From NCBI RefSeq assembly GCF_000379185.1, contig NZ_KB900705.1, forward strand, positions 1-47,496: DNA of 47,496 bases. The letters run 5' to 3'. Origin of the DNA: Capnocytophaga cynodegmi DSM 19736 (lineage in GTDB: Bacteria; Bacteroidota; Bacteroidia; Flavobacteriales; Flavobacteriaceae). Of this stretch, positions 25,182 to 33,557 are shown piece after piece. The position numbers and the translations under genes were made by a program. Within the stretch, counting starts at the first letter, position 1; each line of letters begins with the position of its first letter. The notes under the pieces are model-generated. The model was not told where the DNA came from. It did not search any database and saw only the letters and a list, made by a program, of their open reading frames with translations.

Positions 25182-25817
25182 ATGGTAACACATAGTGTAT
25201 TAATTCACCCAACATATTTCCCGAGTATTGCTCAATTTCATTTGATACTCAAACATCCTTGTGTTTTGGAAGTATCAGATAATTATCAAAAACAAACCCT
25301 CCGAAATCGAGCTTATATTTACGGAGCTAACGGAAAACAAGCGTTAAACTTGCCTATTAAGCACGTTGGTGGGGAAACGGGACGACAACTTTTCAAAGAT
25401 GTTCGAGTGGAAAATCATTTTCCTTGGCAGCGATTGCATTGGAAGAGCCTTGAAACGGCTTATCGAACCTCACCTTTTTTCGAGTACTATGAAGATGATT
25501 TATTGCCACTTTTTGAGAAGAAATATACCTTTCTGTTGGACGTAAATATGGATACAATTCAAACCTTGTTGGCTTGTTTGCAAACTGATATCAACTTTGA
25601 TAAAACAAAGAGTTATGAGGCAGAACCCAAACAGGTTAAAGATTTCCGTTTCTTAACTTCAGCCAAAAAGGAATTTCCTTTACAGATGGAAGAATATCAT
25701 CAAATTTTTTCGGATAAGCACGGATTTTTGCCTAATCTGAGTATATTGGATTTACTTTTCCACGAAGGTCCTAATACAGAGGATTATTTGATGAATAAAA
25801 TACGATTATTAACATAA
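25182..25817 (+). CDS. WbqC family protein
   Basis: Predicted 211-residue soluble protein of the WbqC-like family: HPTYFPSIAQFHLILKHP, YQKQTLRNRAYIYGANGKQALNLPI, and HWKSLETAYRTSPFFEYYEDDL are the characteristic segments. Some members sit in O-antigen clusters, but the reaction is unknown. In Flavobacteriia the gene usually follows lepB, as here (42 nt). Confidence 0.88.
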   Translation: MVTHSVLIHPTYFPSIAQFHLILKHPCVLEVSDNYQKQTLRNRAYIYGANGKQALNLPIKHVGGETGRQLFKDVRVENHFPWQRLHWKSLETAYRTSPFFEYYEDDLLPLFEKKYTFLLDVNMDTIQTLLACLQTDINFDKTKSYEAEPKQVKDFRFLTSAKKEFPLQMEEYHQIFSDKHGFLPNLSILDLLFHEGPNTEDYLMNKIRLLT

Positions 25818-25860
25818 GAACCAATCCGAAAATAGCGTTTTTCAAAAACAAAGAAGTAAA

Positions 25861-26772
25861 ATGAAATTTCCACAACCCTATACACTCAAACAAATTGCAA
25901 CCATCATCAAGAGTTCTTTCGTAGGTGATGAAAATTTTCCTGTACTTGGTATGAATGAAATCCACGTAGTGGAGGAGGGAGACATCGTTTTTGTCGATCA
26001 TCCAAAGTACTATGACAAAGCCTTGCAATCCAGAGCTACAATCATCTTGATTAACAAAGAAGTAGAATGTCCTGAAGGAAAAGCACTTCTCATTTCTGAC
26101 GACCCATTCAGGGATTTTAATAAACTAACAGACTTCTTCAAACCTTTTCAGAAATCTACAGCGTTGATTGCTCCATCGGCTCAAATTGGGGAAAACTCTA
26201 TCATACAACACGGAGCATTCATAGGAAATAATGTGAAAATCGGGAAAAATTGCACGATTCATTCTAACGTAAGTATTTACGATGATTGCATTATTGGTGA
26301 TAACGTTACCATTCACGCAGGAAGTGTGCTGGGAGCCGATGCATTTTATTATAAAAAGCGTCCAGAAGGATTCGATAAGTTAAAATCGGGTGGGAGAGTA
26401 GTTATTGAAGATGATGTGGATTTGGGAGCTTTGTGTACTATCGACCGAGGCGTTACAGGCGATACGACAATCAAACGAGGAACGAAGATAGACAATCAAG
26501 TTCACGTAGGGCACGACACAATTATTGGTGAAAAATGCTTAATTGCTTCGCAAACTGGTATCGCAGGGTGTGTAGTTATTGAAAATGAAGTAACTATCTG
26601 GGGACAAGTAGGAATGACAAGCGGAATTACCATAGGAGCAAAAGCAATTATTCTGGCACAAAGTGGAATTTCAAAATCTTTGGAAGGTGGGCAAACGTAC
26701 TTTGGTTATCCGGCAGAGGAAGCCCGTAAAAAATACAAAGAAATGAGTGCCTTACGAAGATTAATCAAATAA
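25861..26772 (+). CDS. lpxD: LpxD-like UDP-3-O-acylglucosamine N-acyltransferase
   Basis: Predicted 303-residue left-handed beta-helix acyltransferase. An N-terminal LpxD-type uridine-binding domain (residues about 1-100, GDIVFVDHPKYYDKAL) precedes hexapeptide repeats (IGENSIIQHGAFIGNNVKIGK) with the catalytic His in HVGHDTIIGEK. LpxD adds the second acyl chain in lipid A synthesis. Flavobacteriia often carry two LpxD paralogues; this is the shorter type, so it might have another acceptor. It may share a transcript with wbqC-like and ftsE genes. Confidence 0.85.
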   Translation: MKFPQPYTLKQIATIIKSSFVGDENFPVLGMNEIHVVEEGDIVFVDHPKYYDKALQSRATIILINKEVECPEGKALLISDDPFRDFNKLTDFFKPFQKSTALIAPSAQIGENSIIQHGAFIGNNVKIGKNCTIHSNVSIYDDCIIGDNVTIHAGSVLGADAFYYKKRPEGFDKLKSGGRVVIEDDVDLGALCTIDRGVTGDTTIKRGTKIDNQVHVGHDTIIGEKCLIASQTGIAGCVVIENEVTIWGQVGMTSGITIGAKAIILAQSGISKSLEGGQTYFGYPAEEARKKYKEMSALRRLIK

Positions 26773-26821
26773 AATGAAGCTCCTTCGCAATTAAAAACAA
26801 CAAAATTCATTACAAACAACG

Positions 26822-27511
26822 ATGGAAAAACCTGTATTAGACCTAAAAGACACCTCAATATATCAACGTTCGAGCCTGATCCTGACAGAAATTAACCTGA
26901 CAATCAACAAAGGGGAATTAGTGTACCTTATCGGAAAGACGGGAACAGGAAAAAGTAGTCTGATAAAGCTCCTCTATGGTGATTTGCCTCTGAAAAAGGG
27001 TGAGGGAAGCGTCGTTGGGTTTGACCTGAAGAACCTCAAAGAGAGTGAGATTCCGCTATTGCGGAGAAAGCTGGGAGTTGTGTTTCAGGACTTTAAATTG
27101 CTTTCGGACAGAAGTGTTTTTAACAATTTATCCTTTGTGCTGAAGGCAACAGGGTGGCAGGATAAAGAAAAAATAAAACAACGTATAGAAACGGTTCTTG
27201 CTAAAGTAAAAATGGAAGATAAAGCGAAAAAATTTCCGCACGAACTATCCGGAGGGGAGCAACAACGTGTCGCAATTGCACGTGCTTTGCTTAACGACCC
27301 TGAACTTATTTTAGCCGATGAGCCTACGGGGAATTTAGACCCCGAAACCAGTGTTGAAATTATGCAAGTTCTGAAGGAAATCAATGCATCGGGGCGTACT
27401 ATTTTGATGGCAACGCACGATTATGCACTTATTCTGAAGTTTCCGTCCAAAACGCTCAAATGTGATGATAAAAGAGTGTTCGAAGTGGTGCAGAAACGAC
27501 CTACTATATAG
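26822..27511 (+). CDS. ftsE: FtsE-like ABC transporter ATPase
   Basis: Predicted 229-residue ATPase with Walker A GKTGTGKSS, Q-loop VFQDFKLL, signature LSGGEQQR, Walker B ELILADEPTG and switch His in MATHDY. Best match is FtsE, which with FtsX controls septal peptidoglycan hydrolases. ftsX is not adjacent, which is normal in Bacteroidota, so FtsE is favoured over the similar LolD/MacB families by overall pattern. A terminator follows 36 nt later. Confidence 0.85.
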   Translation: MEKPVLDLKDTSIYQRSSLILTEINLTINKGELVYLIGKTGTGKSSLIKLLYGDLPLKKGEGSVVGFDLKNLKESEIPLLRRKLGVVFQDFKLLSDRSVFNNLSFVLKATGWQDKEKIKQRIETVLAKVKMEDKAKKFPHELSGGEQQRVAIARALLNDPELILADEPTGNLDPETSVEIMQVLKEINASGRTILMATHDYALILKFPSKTLKCDDKRVFEVVQKRPTI

Positions 27512-27547
27512 GAAAATCATACTTAAATACTACATAAATAATCAGCA

Positions 27548-27580
27548 GACGAATAGGAATTGCCCTGTTCGTCTTTTTAT
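27548..27580 (+). terminator. Terminator after ftsE
   Basis: Ten-bp stem GACGAATAGG/CCTGTTCGTC (one G-T pair), 6-nt loop, then five T. Confidence 0.85.
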
Positions 27581-27660
27581 TTTGTTAAAAAATTTGGAAA
27601 TTAAAACTATAAAACATAAGTTTGTCATATATTTGAAAATGAAATATATAAAGAGATAAA

Positions 27661-27698
27661 AAATCTAACAGAAATAAAATTTAGATTTCGTTTTTTTT
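27661..27698 (+). terminator. AT-rich hairpin with T8 tract
   Basis: AAATCTAA and TTAGATTT (8 bp, 12-nt loop) are followed by CG and eight T. Low stability; a second, weak terminator before the tandem repeats. The hairpin loop contains CAGAAAT, similar to the repeat unit. Confidence 0.4.
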
Positions 27699-27724
27699 CT
27701 GAAATATCGATGAAAAAATAAAAT

Positions 27725-27913
27725 CATCTGATAGAAATAAAAAGCTATCTAATAGAAATGAAGCACCATCTAATAGAAATGAAGCATCATCTAATAGAAA
27801 TGGAGCATTATCTAATAGAAATAGAGCATTATCTAATAGAAATGGAGCATCATCTAATAGAAATGGAGCGTCATCTAATAGAAATGAAGCATCATTTGAT
27901 AAAAAGAAACATA
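27725..27913. repeat. 21-bp tandem repeat array (about 9 units)
   Basis: Units of exactly 21 bp with consensus CATCTAATAGAAATGRAGCAT run from 27725 to 27892 (8 units), plus one degenerate unit to 27913. Units start at 27725, 27746, 27767, 27788, 27809, 27830, 27851, 27872 and 27893. The inner units differ by one to three bases; the outer ones are decayed. The period equals two turns of B-DNA and seven codons. The plus frame is open as a HLIEMKH heptad, but most differences between units change an amino acid, so coding is unproven. The array ends 13 nt before the next gene, so it occupies its promoter/leader region. The rest of the 27512-27926 gap holds only the two hairpins listed. Confidence 0.9.
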
Positions 27914-27926
27914 AAAATTAAATAAA

Positions 27927-28583
27927 ATGAGGAAAAATTACTACACAATCGCAGGAATGATACAGAATTTTGGAATTCTGTTTGAAAATTTGAAAAATAA
28001 TGCCGAAATCGCCAGAGAAATGGCTGAATATGGTTACGGAGAAGAAGAAATCGCACAAGGAAAGGCTTTGTATGATAAAGCAATTCAGTTGCATCAAACC
28101 AATCTGAAAGAGACCAAAGAAGAAACGGAATCATATGCTGATTTTGACCAGAAATTTAATTCCATTTTGTCTATTTTTATGAAAGACCGCAAGAAAGGAA
28201 AGATTGTCTTCAAAGACCAAGATACCCATTTGCGTACGCTTCGTTTAAAAGCCTTGCCCTCAAAGAGTATTGCCTCGCTGATGGAAGAAATGAAGAATTT
28301 TTACAACGTGCTTGACCAAGATGAAACCTTACGCCAAGCTATTTCACGTCTGAAAGTTGATGAAGCACACATCAAATCGCAATTAGGGGGCATCGTTCAA
28401 GCCGAAAAAGCGTATGCTGTGTATCAGAATGAAAAAGGAGAGACTCAACAAGCTACCAAAAATAAAGATGCGGCATTCAGTGAGTTGGAAAAATGGGTGC
28501 GAGAGTTATACAGCGTAGCAAAAATAGCTCTGGAAGACAAACCTCAGTTGTTGGAAAGCATCGTAAAATCGGTTCGAGGCTAA
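27927..28583 (+). CDS. Unrecognised helical protein downstream of 21-bp repeats
   Basis: Predicted 218-residue soluble, mostly alpha-helical, highly charged protein. No family recognised with confidence; the pattern of a helical bundle with the end motif ELYSVAKIALEDKPQLLESI recalls a group of uncharacterised 200-220-residue Bacteroidota proteins. There is no signal peptide, membrane helix or Cys residue. Codon use looks like its neighbours. It is alone on its transcript: a terminator follows and the 21-bp repeat array sits immediately upstream, with no TAnnTTTG box between array and ATG. Expression might therefore depend on repeat number. Confidence 0.8.
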   Translation: MRKNYYTIAGMIQNFGILFENLKNNAEIAREMAEYGYGEEEIAQGKALYDKAIQLHQTNLKETKEETESYADFDQKFNSILSIFMKDRKKGKIVFKDQDTHLRTLRLKALPSKSIASLMEEMKNFYNVLDQDETLRQAISRLKVDEAHIKSQLGGIVQAEKAYAVYQNEKGETQQATKNKDAAFSELEKWVRELYSVAKIALEDKPQLLESIVKSVRG

Positions 28584-28604
28584 AAATAACAAAATAATGT
28601 ATTA

Positions 28605-28642
28605 TCTTTGCCAAAGTTTCACGATTTTGGCAAAGATTTTTT
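28605..28642 (+). terminator. Terminator after the helical protein gene
   Basis: Eleven-bp perfect stem TCTTTGCCAAA/TTTGGCAAAGA with a 10-nt loop, then six T. Confidence 0.9.
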
Positions 28643-28928
28643 GATGAAATAACTCAAAAAATATGTCTATTTGAAATATTTTTGTCAGAATAAACCAAAA
28701 TTAATAACAATCCAAAAAGAATAAATATCGCTCTGAAAAAAATAGTCATCAGACTGAGCGAAGTTGAAGTCTTTTACAATAAAAATTTCTGACAGAAGTA
28801 CTTATTTTTGTAATTTCCGTCAGTATTATAAGTAGAATAGCTATTTGGATAGATACAATCATTCAAAACGAATAAAAAAACATATAAAAAGAAACACATT
28901 TTATAAAAAAAATATTTAATCACACGAT
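28643..28928. other. Intergenic region with two promoter-like boxes and a REP-like hairpin
   Basis: This AT-rich stretch holds TATTTTTG boxes at 28677-28684 and 28803-28810, neither with a good TTG partner, and one GC-richer imperfect palindrome at 28751-28772. The second box would give the M23 peptidase gene a leader of about 115 nt. No coding sequence was seen. Confidence 0.4.
28751..28772. repeat. Short REP-like palindrome
   Basis: AGACTGAGCGAAGTTGAAGTCT has complementary ends (AGACT/AGTCT) with an inner GA pair. It resembles the dispersed GACTGAGCGcAGtcGAAGTC-type element seen in many Bacteroidota genomes. Only one copy was found in the window, so classification rests on recall of the motif. 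Confidence 0.4.
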
Positions 28929-30605
28929 ATGAAATTATCACTAACGGCTATATGGTCGCTACTATTATGCTCATTTTCATTTGCACAAACGGATTTTGCC
29001 TCTCCTCTGGATATTCCATTGCTATTATCGGGTAATTTTGGAGAATTACGTCCTAATCATTTTCACGCGGGGGTTGATTTCAAAACACAGGGGCGTGAGG
29101 GGCTTAACATATACGCTATAAAAGAAGGTTACGTATCGCGAATTAAAGTGGGTGCATATGGATATGGCAAAGCTCTGTACATAACGCACCCCAATGGATA
29201 TACAAGCGTGTATGCACATTTGCAAAAATTTGCTCCGGTTATTGAAACCTATATCAAGAAGCGACAATACAACCGAAAATCGTTTGAAATAGATGCCTAT
29301 CCGAAAGAAAATGAGTTAGTGATAAAGAAAGGACAAGTTGTAGGGCTTGGAGGCAATACGGGAAGTAGTGCAGGTCCGCATCTGCATTTTGAAATCCGTG
29401 ATGCTAACTCCAATGCTCTCAATCCGCTACTATATGGATATGAAATAAAGGACAATATCCCGCCCGATGTGTACCAAGTGATGGTGTATCCGCTCGGAAA
29501 AGAAGCTCAGGTAAATCAATCGCAACTTCCGCAAGTTGTAAAACTTACAAAACAAGCTGATGGTTCGTATCTCGCTGATAAAATTCTTGCCAGTGGAGCA
29601 ATAGGATTTGGATTGCAGTCCATAGATAAGCAAAATGATACGCATCATCAGAACGGCGTGTACAAAGTGAGCTTAGCGGTAAATGGAGAAACGCATTTTC
29701 AGTATGTATTTGATAAACTTAGCTTTAATGAAGCTCGTTATATCAATACATTTATTGATTATCAAACGTATGTGGAAAAAAAGTCGCGTGTACAATTGCT
29801 TTATCGTACTAAAGGCAATAGAATTTCTACCATTTATACAGAAAATAAGAATGAAGGACAGCTTGATGTTCAGCAAAATACAGAATATCTTGTTACAATT
29901 GTTGCAGAGGATATTAAGGGGAACATCTCCAAAATAAATATTCCTTTGGAAGGGAAGAATTTGGACATCAAAGAGGCTCGACCAATGGTCAGCGGAGAAG
30001 TTGTAATTGCAGGACGTGACCAATATTTCACGTTCGATGGAGGAAATGTCTATTTTCCTGAAAGAACTTTCTACGAGGATTTTTTAATTCAGATAGAAAG
30101 TAAGAATGATACATTAACGTTACATAATCCTGCAACAGCGGTGCATAAATTCTTTAATTTGTCGTTCAATAATAAGAAATTTAGTGAAAAAGAAGCTCAA
30201 AAGGTGTTTATAGCTCGGCTAAACGAGAAAAATAAACCTTCAGCTGAGCGAACTATTTATAAAAACGGATTATTTACAACTCGAACACGTAATTTAGGAA
30301 GGTTTACGCTAATGAAAGATACCATAGCTCCGACTTTACGTCCGTTAAACTTTAAAAATAATGCAACAGTTACAGCTTCAACCCTAAAAGTGGAGATAAA
30401 AGATGATTTAAGTGGTGTAGAAAGTTATTCAGCAACTTTGAATGGACAGTGGATTTTGTTCGAATATGAACCAAAAACACAAACTCTCACATTCGACTTT
30501 TCGGACATCGATACGAAGAAAACAGACACCTATAGGTTGGAAATGATTGCCAAAGATGGGGTTGGAAATGTACAAAAGCTCGATATATCTTTCAAAAAGA
30601 AATAA
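28929..30605 (+). CDS. Secreted M23 family metallopeptidase
   Basis: Predicted 558-residue protein with a signal peptide (MKLSLTAIWSLLLCSFSFAQ) and a LytM/M23 domain at about residues 30-160. Zinc ligands are visible: NHFHAGVDF supplies His and Asp, and SAGPHLHFEIRD supplies HxH. The following 400 residues look beta-rich and Ig-like, with repeated SxVxIxDxxSG-type strands, no second catalytic domain and no T9SS C-terminal signal that I can recognise. It probably cuts peptidoglycan peptides in the periplasm or at the cell surface. Long 5' region; ridA follows after 48 nt. Confidence 0.92.
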   Translation: MKLSLTAIWSLLLCSFSFAQTDFASPLDIPLLLSGNFGELRPNHFHAGVDFKTQGREGLNIYAIKEGYVSRIKVGAYGYGKALYITHPNGYTSVYAHLQKFAPVIETYIKKRQYNRKSFEIDAYPKENELVIKKGQVVGLGGNTGSSAGPHLHFEIRDANSNALNPLLYGYEIKDNIPPDVYQVMVYPLGKEAQVNQSQLPQVVKLTKQADGSYLADKILASGAIGFGLQSIDKQNDTHHQNGVYKVSLAVNGETHFQYVFDKLSFNEARYINTFIDYQTYVEKKSRVQLLYRTKGNRISTIYTENKNEGQLDVQQNTEYLVTIVAEDIKGNISKINIPLEGKNLDIKEARPMVSGEVVIAGRDQYFTFDGGNVYFPERTFYEDFLIQIESKNDTLTLHNPATAVHKFFNLSFNNKKFSEKEAQKVFIARLNEKNKPSAERTIYKNGLFTTRTRNLGRFTLMKDTIAPTLRPLNFKNNATVTASTLKVEIKDDLSGVESYSATLNGQWILFEYEPKTQTLTFDFSDIDTKKTDTYRLEMIAKDGVGNVQKLDISFKKK

Positions 30606-30653
30606 GAATTAACGCATCAATAGATAAGTAAATAATTAAAAACAAGTAAATAT

Positions 30654-31031
30654 ATGAAACGTATTATTTTTACAGAAAACGCTCCTGCTCCAATTGGTCC
30701 TTATAATCAAGCAACTTTGGCAGGTAACACTTTGTATGTGTCAGGGCAAATTCCTGTTGACCCAAAAACCAATGAGGTTGTAAAAGGAATTGAAGCTGCT
30801 ACAGTTCAGGTAATGGAAAACTTAAAAGCAGTGCTTGAAGCTGCTGGAGCTAATTTTGAAAATGTGGTGAAAACAACCATATTTTTGGCAGATATGAATC
30901 AATTTGCTGAGGTAAATGCTGTTTATGGTAGATATTTTGATGAAAAAACAGCTCCTGCCCGTGAAACGGTTCAAGTAGCGAACTTGCCTAAGTTTGTTGA
31001 GGTTGAAATTTCGTGTATCGCGGTGTTATAA
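30654..31031 (+). CDS. ridA: RidA family enamine/imine deaminase
   Basis: Predicted 125-residue RidA, which hydrolyses reactive enamines made by PLP enzymes such as threonine dehydratase. Signature segments: [25 protein letters not shown], catalytic-site Arg in [26 protein letters not shown]. Full length, cytosolic. A bidirectional terminator separates it from the convergent hemW. Confidence 0.96.
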   Translation: MKRIIFTENAPAPIGPYNQATLAGNTLYVSGQIPVDPKTNEVVKGIEAATVQVMENLKAVLEAAGANFENVVKTTIFLADMNQFAEVNAVYGRYFDEKTAPARETVQVANLPKFVEVEISCIAVL

Positions 31032-31046
31032 ATCCTAAATCTGCAC

Positions 31047-31086
31047 AAAAAATCCGAAGAACTCATAAAATTCTTCGGATTTTTTT
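31047..31086. terminator. Bidirectional terminator between ridA and hemW
   Basis: Fifteen-bp stem centred on AATCCGAAGAA/TTCTTCGGATT, 9-nt loop, flanked by T-runs on both strands. Confidence 0.9.
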
Positions 31087-31095
31087 ATGTTTTTA

Positions 31096-32241
31096 TCAAT
31101 CAACGATGAATAAATCAGTGGCAATGCCATCGGATAGGAACTTTCCTTTGGTAGTTGTAACAAGATGCTTGTTATTTATGGAGAGTAATCCGTTTGTAAT
31201 ATGTTTTTTAGCTTGTAAAAGCAGATAATCGCTGTGTTTTTTTCCGAAAGTCGTTTCAACTTCTTCAACGGAAATGCCAATCATCGTTCGGATTCGGGTA
31301 ATAATTAGTTCGTTGTATCGGTCGTTTTGTGAAAGTATTTCTTTTTCTGCAGGAATTATGCCTTTTTGTATCTGTTCGATGTATTTTATGTTGTTGGCGA
31401 TGTTCCAACTGCGTTCAGTTCCGTTGAAACTATGAGCCGAAGGACCAATTCCCATATATTTCTTCCCAAACCAATAAGCAGTGTTGTTACGGCTGAAATA
31501 TCCTTCCTTCCCGAAGTTGGAAAACTCATAATGAATAAATCCCTCTTTCTCCAGAATAGAAATCATTGATACAAAATGCGAATGAGCTTGTTGTTCATTA
31601 ACATTAGGGACTTTTCCCAGAGCGATAAACTTGTGTAAGGCAGTTTTAGGTTCAATAGTTAATGCATACGCTGATATATGAGGAACACCAAATGAGAGTG
31701 CTTTATGGATATTGGATTGCCAACGCTCATCGGTCATATTAGGAATGCCGTAAATCAAGTCGATGGTGATATTATCAAAGAATTTTGGAGCTTCCAAAAG
31801 GAGTAATTCTGCTTGAGTAGCGTTATGAGCTCGATTCATAAGGCGTAAATCTTCTTCGTAGAAAGATTGTATACCAATACTCAACCGATTTATGCCCAAT
31901 TGTTTTAAATTTGAAAGTAATTTGGTAGGAGAGGAGCTGTCTCTGAAAAAATCATCAGGATTTGCCTCCAAAGTGACTTCAGCATTGGGGCTAATATCGT
32001 AATTTTTGTAAATAGTTTGCAGAATGTTTTTCAATTCTTCAAAAGAGAGTATGCTGGGAGTTCCTCCTCCAAAATAAATGGTTTGTAATTGACTGTTGGA
32101 GGCTTCTTCTTTTCTTAAAATCAATTCTTTGCAGATAGAGCTGACCATTTCACTTTTTCGTTTTAAGGTTGTTGAAAAGTGAAAATCACAATAGTGACAG
32201 GCTTGTTTGCAAAAAGGAATATGAATATAAAGACTATGCAA
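31096..32241 (-). CDS. hemW: Radical SAM heme chaperone HemW
   Basis: Predicted 381-residue radical SAM protein. The Fe-S motif is CKQACHYC (CxxxCxxC) after YIHIPF, as in HemW, which carries heme to respiratory proteins; older annotations call this family coproporphyrinogen III oxidase-like. The segments IYFGGGTPS, GINRLSIGIQSFYEEDLRLMNR and IGIGPSAHSF-type residues are present. Heme delivery would suit the cytochrome c cluster at 38-42 kb, though they are not adjacent. It follows ruvC by 12 nt. Confidence 0.93.
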   Translation of the reverse strand: MHSLYIHIPFCKQACHYCDFHFSTTLKRKSEMVSSICKELILRKEEASNSQLQTIYFGGGTPSILSFEELKNILQTIYKNYDISPNAEVTLEANPDDFFRDSSSPTKLLSNLKQLGINRLSIGIQSFYEEDLRLMNRAHNATQAELLLLEAPKFFDNITIDLIYGIPNMTDERWQSNIHKALSFGVPHISAYALTIEPKTALHKFIALGKVPNVNEQQAHSHFVSMISILEKEGFIHYEFSNFGKEGYFSRNNTAYWFGKKYMGIGPSAHSFNGTERSWNIANNIKYIEQIQKGIIPAEKEILSQNDRYNELIITRIRTMIGISVEEVETTFGKKHSDYLLLQAKKHITNGLLSINNKHLVTTTKGKFLSDGIATDLFIVD

Positions 32242-32253
32242 TTTTTTGAGATA

Positions 32254-32799
32254 TTAACGCACCCGATTTTCGTTCTGTTTTACGAAAGCTTCCCAATTAT
32301 TGTATGATTTTTGTGAAGAAACTCGTCCACTATTGAAAAAGTGACATACAGCAACAGCCAATCCATCAGTGGAGTCAAAGTATTTTGGTAATTCTTTAAG
32401 GTTTAGTAATTGTTGAAGCATTTTCGCGACTTGCTCTTTGGAGGCATTTCCATTACCAGTGATAGCCATTTTAACTTTCTTAGGCTCATATTCAGTAATT
32501 GGGATCTGGCGAGAAAGTCCAGCAGCCATCGCTACCCCTTGAGCTCTCCCAAGTTTAAGCATTGATTGCACATTCTTGCCAAAAAAAGGAGCTTCGATTG
32601 CCAATTCATCAGGATGATACGTGTCGATAAGCTCCAAAGTACGTTCAAAAATGATACGTAGTTTTAGATAATGGTCGGAATATTTTTTTAGTTGTAATTC
32701 ATTGAGTTGTAATAACTCCATTTGTTGTTTTTCAACTTTGATAAGCCCAAAACCCATCACGGTAGTTCCAGGGTCAACTCCTAAAATTATTTTCTCCAA
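32254..32799 (-). CDS. ruvC: Holliday junction resolvase RuvC
   Basis: Predicted 181-residue endonuclease resolving Holliday junctions with RuvAB. Acidic catalytic residues are visible in LGVDPGTTVMGFG, LAIEAPFFGKN, and the C-terminal STDGLAVAVCH. Length is typical. Located 2 nt after the lipoprotein gene, so translation is probably coupled. Confidence 0.96.
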   Translation of the reverse strand: MEKIILGVDPGTTVMGFGLIKVEKQQMELLQLNELQLKKYSDHYLKLRIIFERTLELIDTYHPDELAIEAPFFGKNVQSMLKLGRAQGVAMAAGLSRQIPITEYEPKKVKMAITGNGNASKEQVAKMLQQLLNLKELPKYFDSTDGLAVAVCHFFNSGRVSSQKSYNNWEAFVKQNENRVR

Positions 32800-32801
32800 A
32801 A

Positions 32802-33335
32802 CTATTTTACATTAATCACAATAGGAATTGTAAATTGTGTACTTACTTCCAATCCTTGTTTTGTAGCGGGAATTACAGGATTTTCTTTTGAAATATTGCT
32901 TAGTTGTGTGGCTAAGATTTCTTCAAAAGATTGATTGGTTGTTGCCAAAGTTTTGATGATTTCATCAGTAGCTTCCAACCCAACAAGTGCAACATTTCCT
33001 GAATTATCAACTTTAATGTTTACTAATATCTTTTCGTTGATTGTCTCCAAAGCCTCAAGTTTTTCTTTCTGAAGTTTCTCTGTGAGTAATTTTACGAAAG
33101 AGTTTTCAAAGCATTTCTTTTGTTCTTCTTTGGGTAGCGTGTCAGAACAGAGACCTTTGAATATAGGGAAAGTATCCACTTCATCTTTATTTATTTCATT
33201 GAGTTTCACCTCAACGATAGAGTCAAGTTTAGCTTGTTTTATTTTTTCTTTTTCTTGGTCTGTTAAGTTTGAATTATTTCCATTACACGAAATAAACACA
33301 AAGGGCAAGCATAAGAACCAAAAATAATATTTCAT
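32802..33335 (-). CDS. Lipoprotein with TonB-C-like pattern
   Basis: Predicted 177-residue lipoprotein. The signal peptide ends in a lipobox FISC followed by Asn and Gly. The middle part has the motif FPIFKGLCSDTLPKEEQKKCFENS, close to the PxFPGCE...KKCF region found in Bacteroidota TonB-like energy transducer C-termini; the end ISTQFTIPIVINVK-like strand also fits. It lacks the membrane anchor and Pro-rich linker of true TonB. Function unknown. First gene of the group with ruvC and hemW. Confidence 0.8.
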   Translation of the reverse strand: MKYYFWFLCLPFVFISCNGNNSNLTDQEKEKIKQAKLDSIVEVKLNEINKDEVDTFPIFKGLCSDTLPKEEQKKCFENSFVKLLTEKLQKEKLEALETINEKILVNIKVDNSGNVALVGLEATDEIIKTLATTNQSFEEILATQLSNISKENPVIPATKQGLEVSTQFTIPIVINVK

Positions 33336-33361
33336 AAATAGATGTTTTAGAAATTAGGTTC

Positions 33362-33369
33362 CAAAAATA
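33362..33369 (-). promoter_or_regulatory. Putative -7 box of the lipoprotein-ruvC-hemW operon
   Basis: Minus-strand TATTTTTG, 26 nt before the lipoprotein ATG; -33 element is weak. Confidence 0.45.
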
Positions 33370-33427
33370 GTATAAAAAATGATACAAAAAAAATAAAACT
33401 GATTTTTTTATTATTTATAAAATTTTA

Positions 33428-33435
33428 TATCTTTG
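33428..33435 (+). promoter_or_regulatory. Putative pyrH-frr -7 box
   Basis: TATCTTTG matches TAnnTTTG. A T-run rather than TTG lies at the -33 distance. The leader would be about 118 nt, unusually long in this window. Confidence 0.5.
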
Positions 33436-33557
33436 TGAGCTGTACAGAGTAACGTTTCTGAAATTATAAATTTTTAGGAATTTAATGCGTGATATTTCTA
33501 AATAAATCTAAATTTATAAATCTCTGTCAATCAGATTGTATAATATAAACAAAAGGT

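Noticed and set aside
27462-27659. 65-residue open frame after ftsE
   Set aside because: It spans the ftsE terminator hairpin, has low-complexity AT-driven composition and no promoter.
27758-27925. 55-residue protein made of HLIEMEH heptads
   Set aside because: Its start would lie inside a repeat unit, most differences between units change an amino acid, and the 21-bp period can equally reflect DNA helical phasing. Left as a possibility in the repeat finding only.
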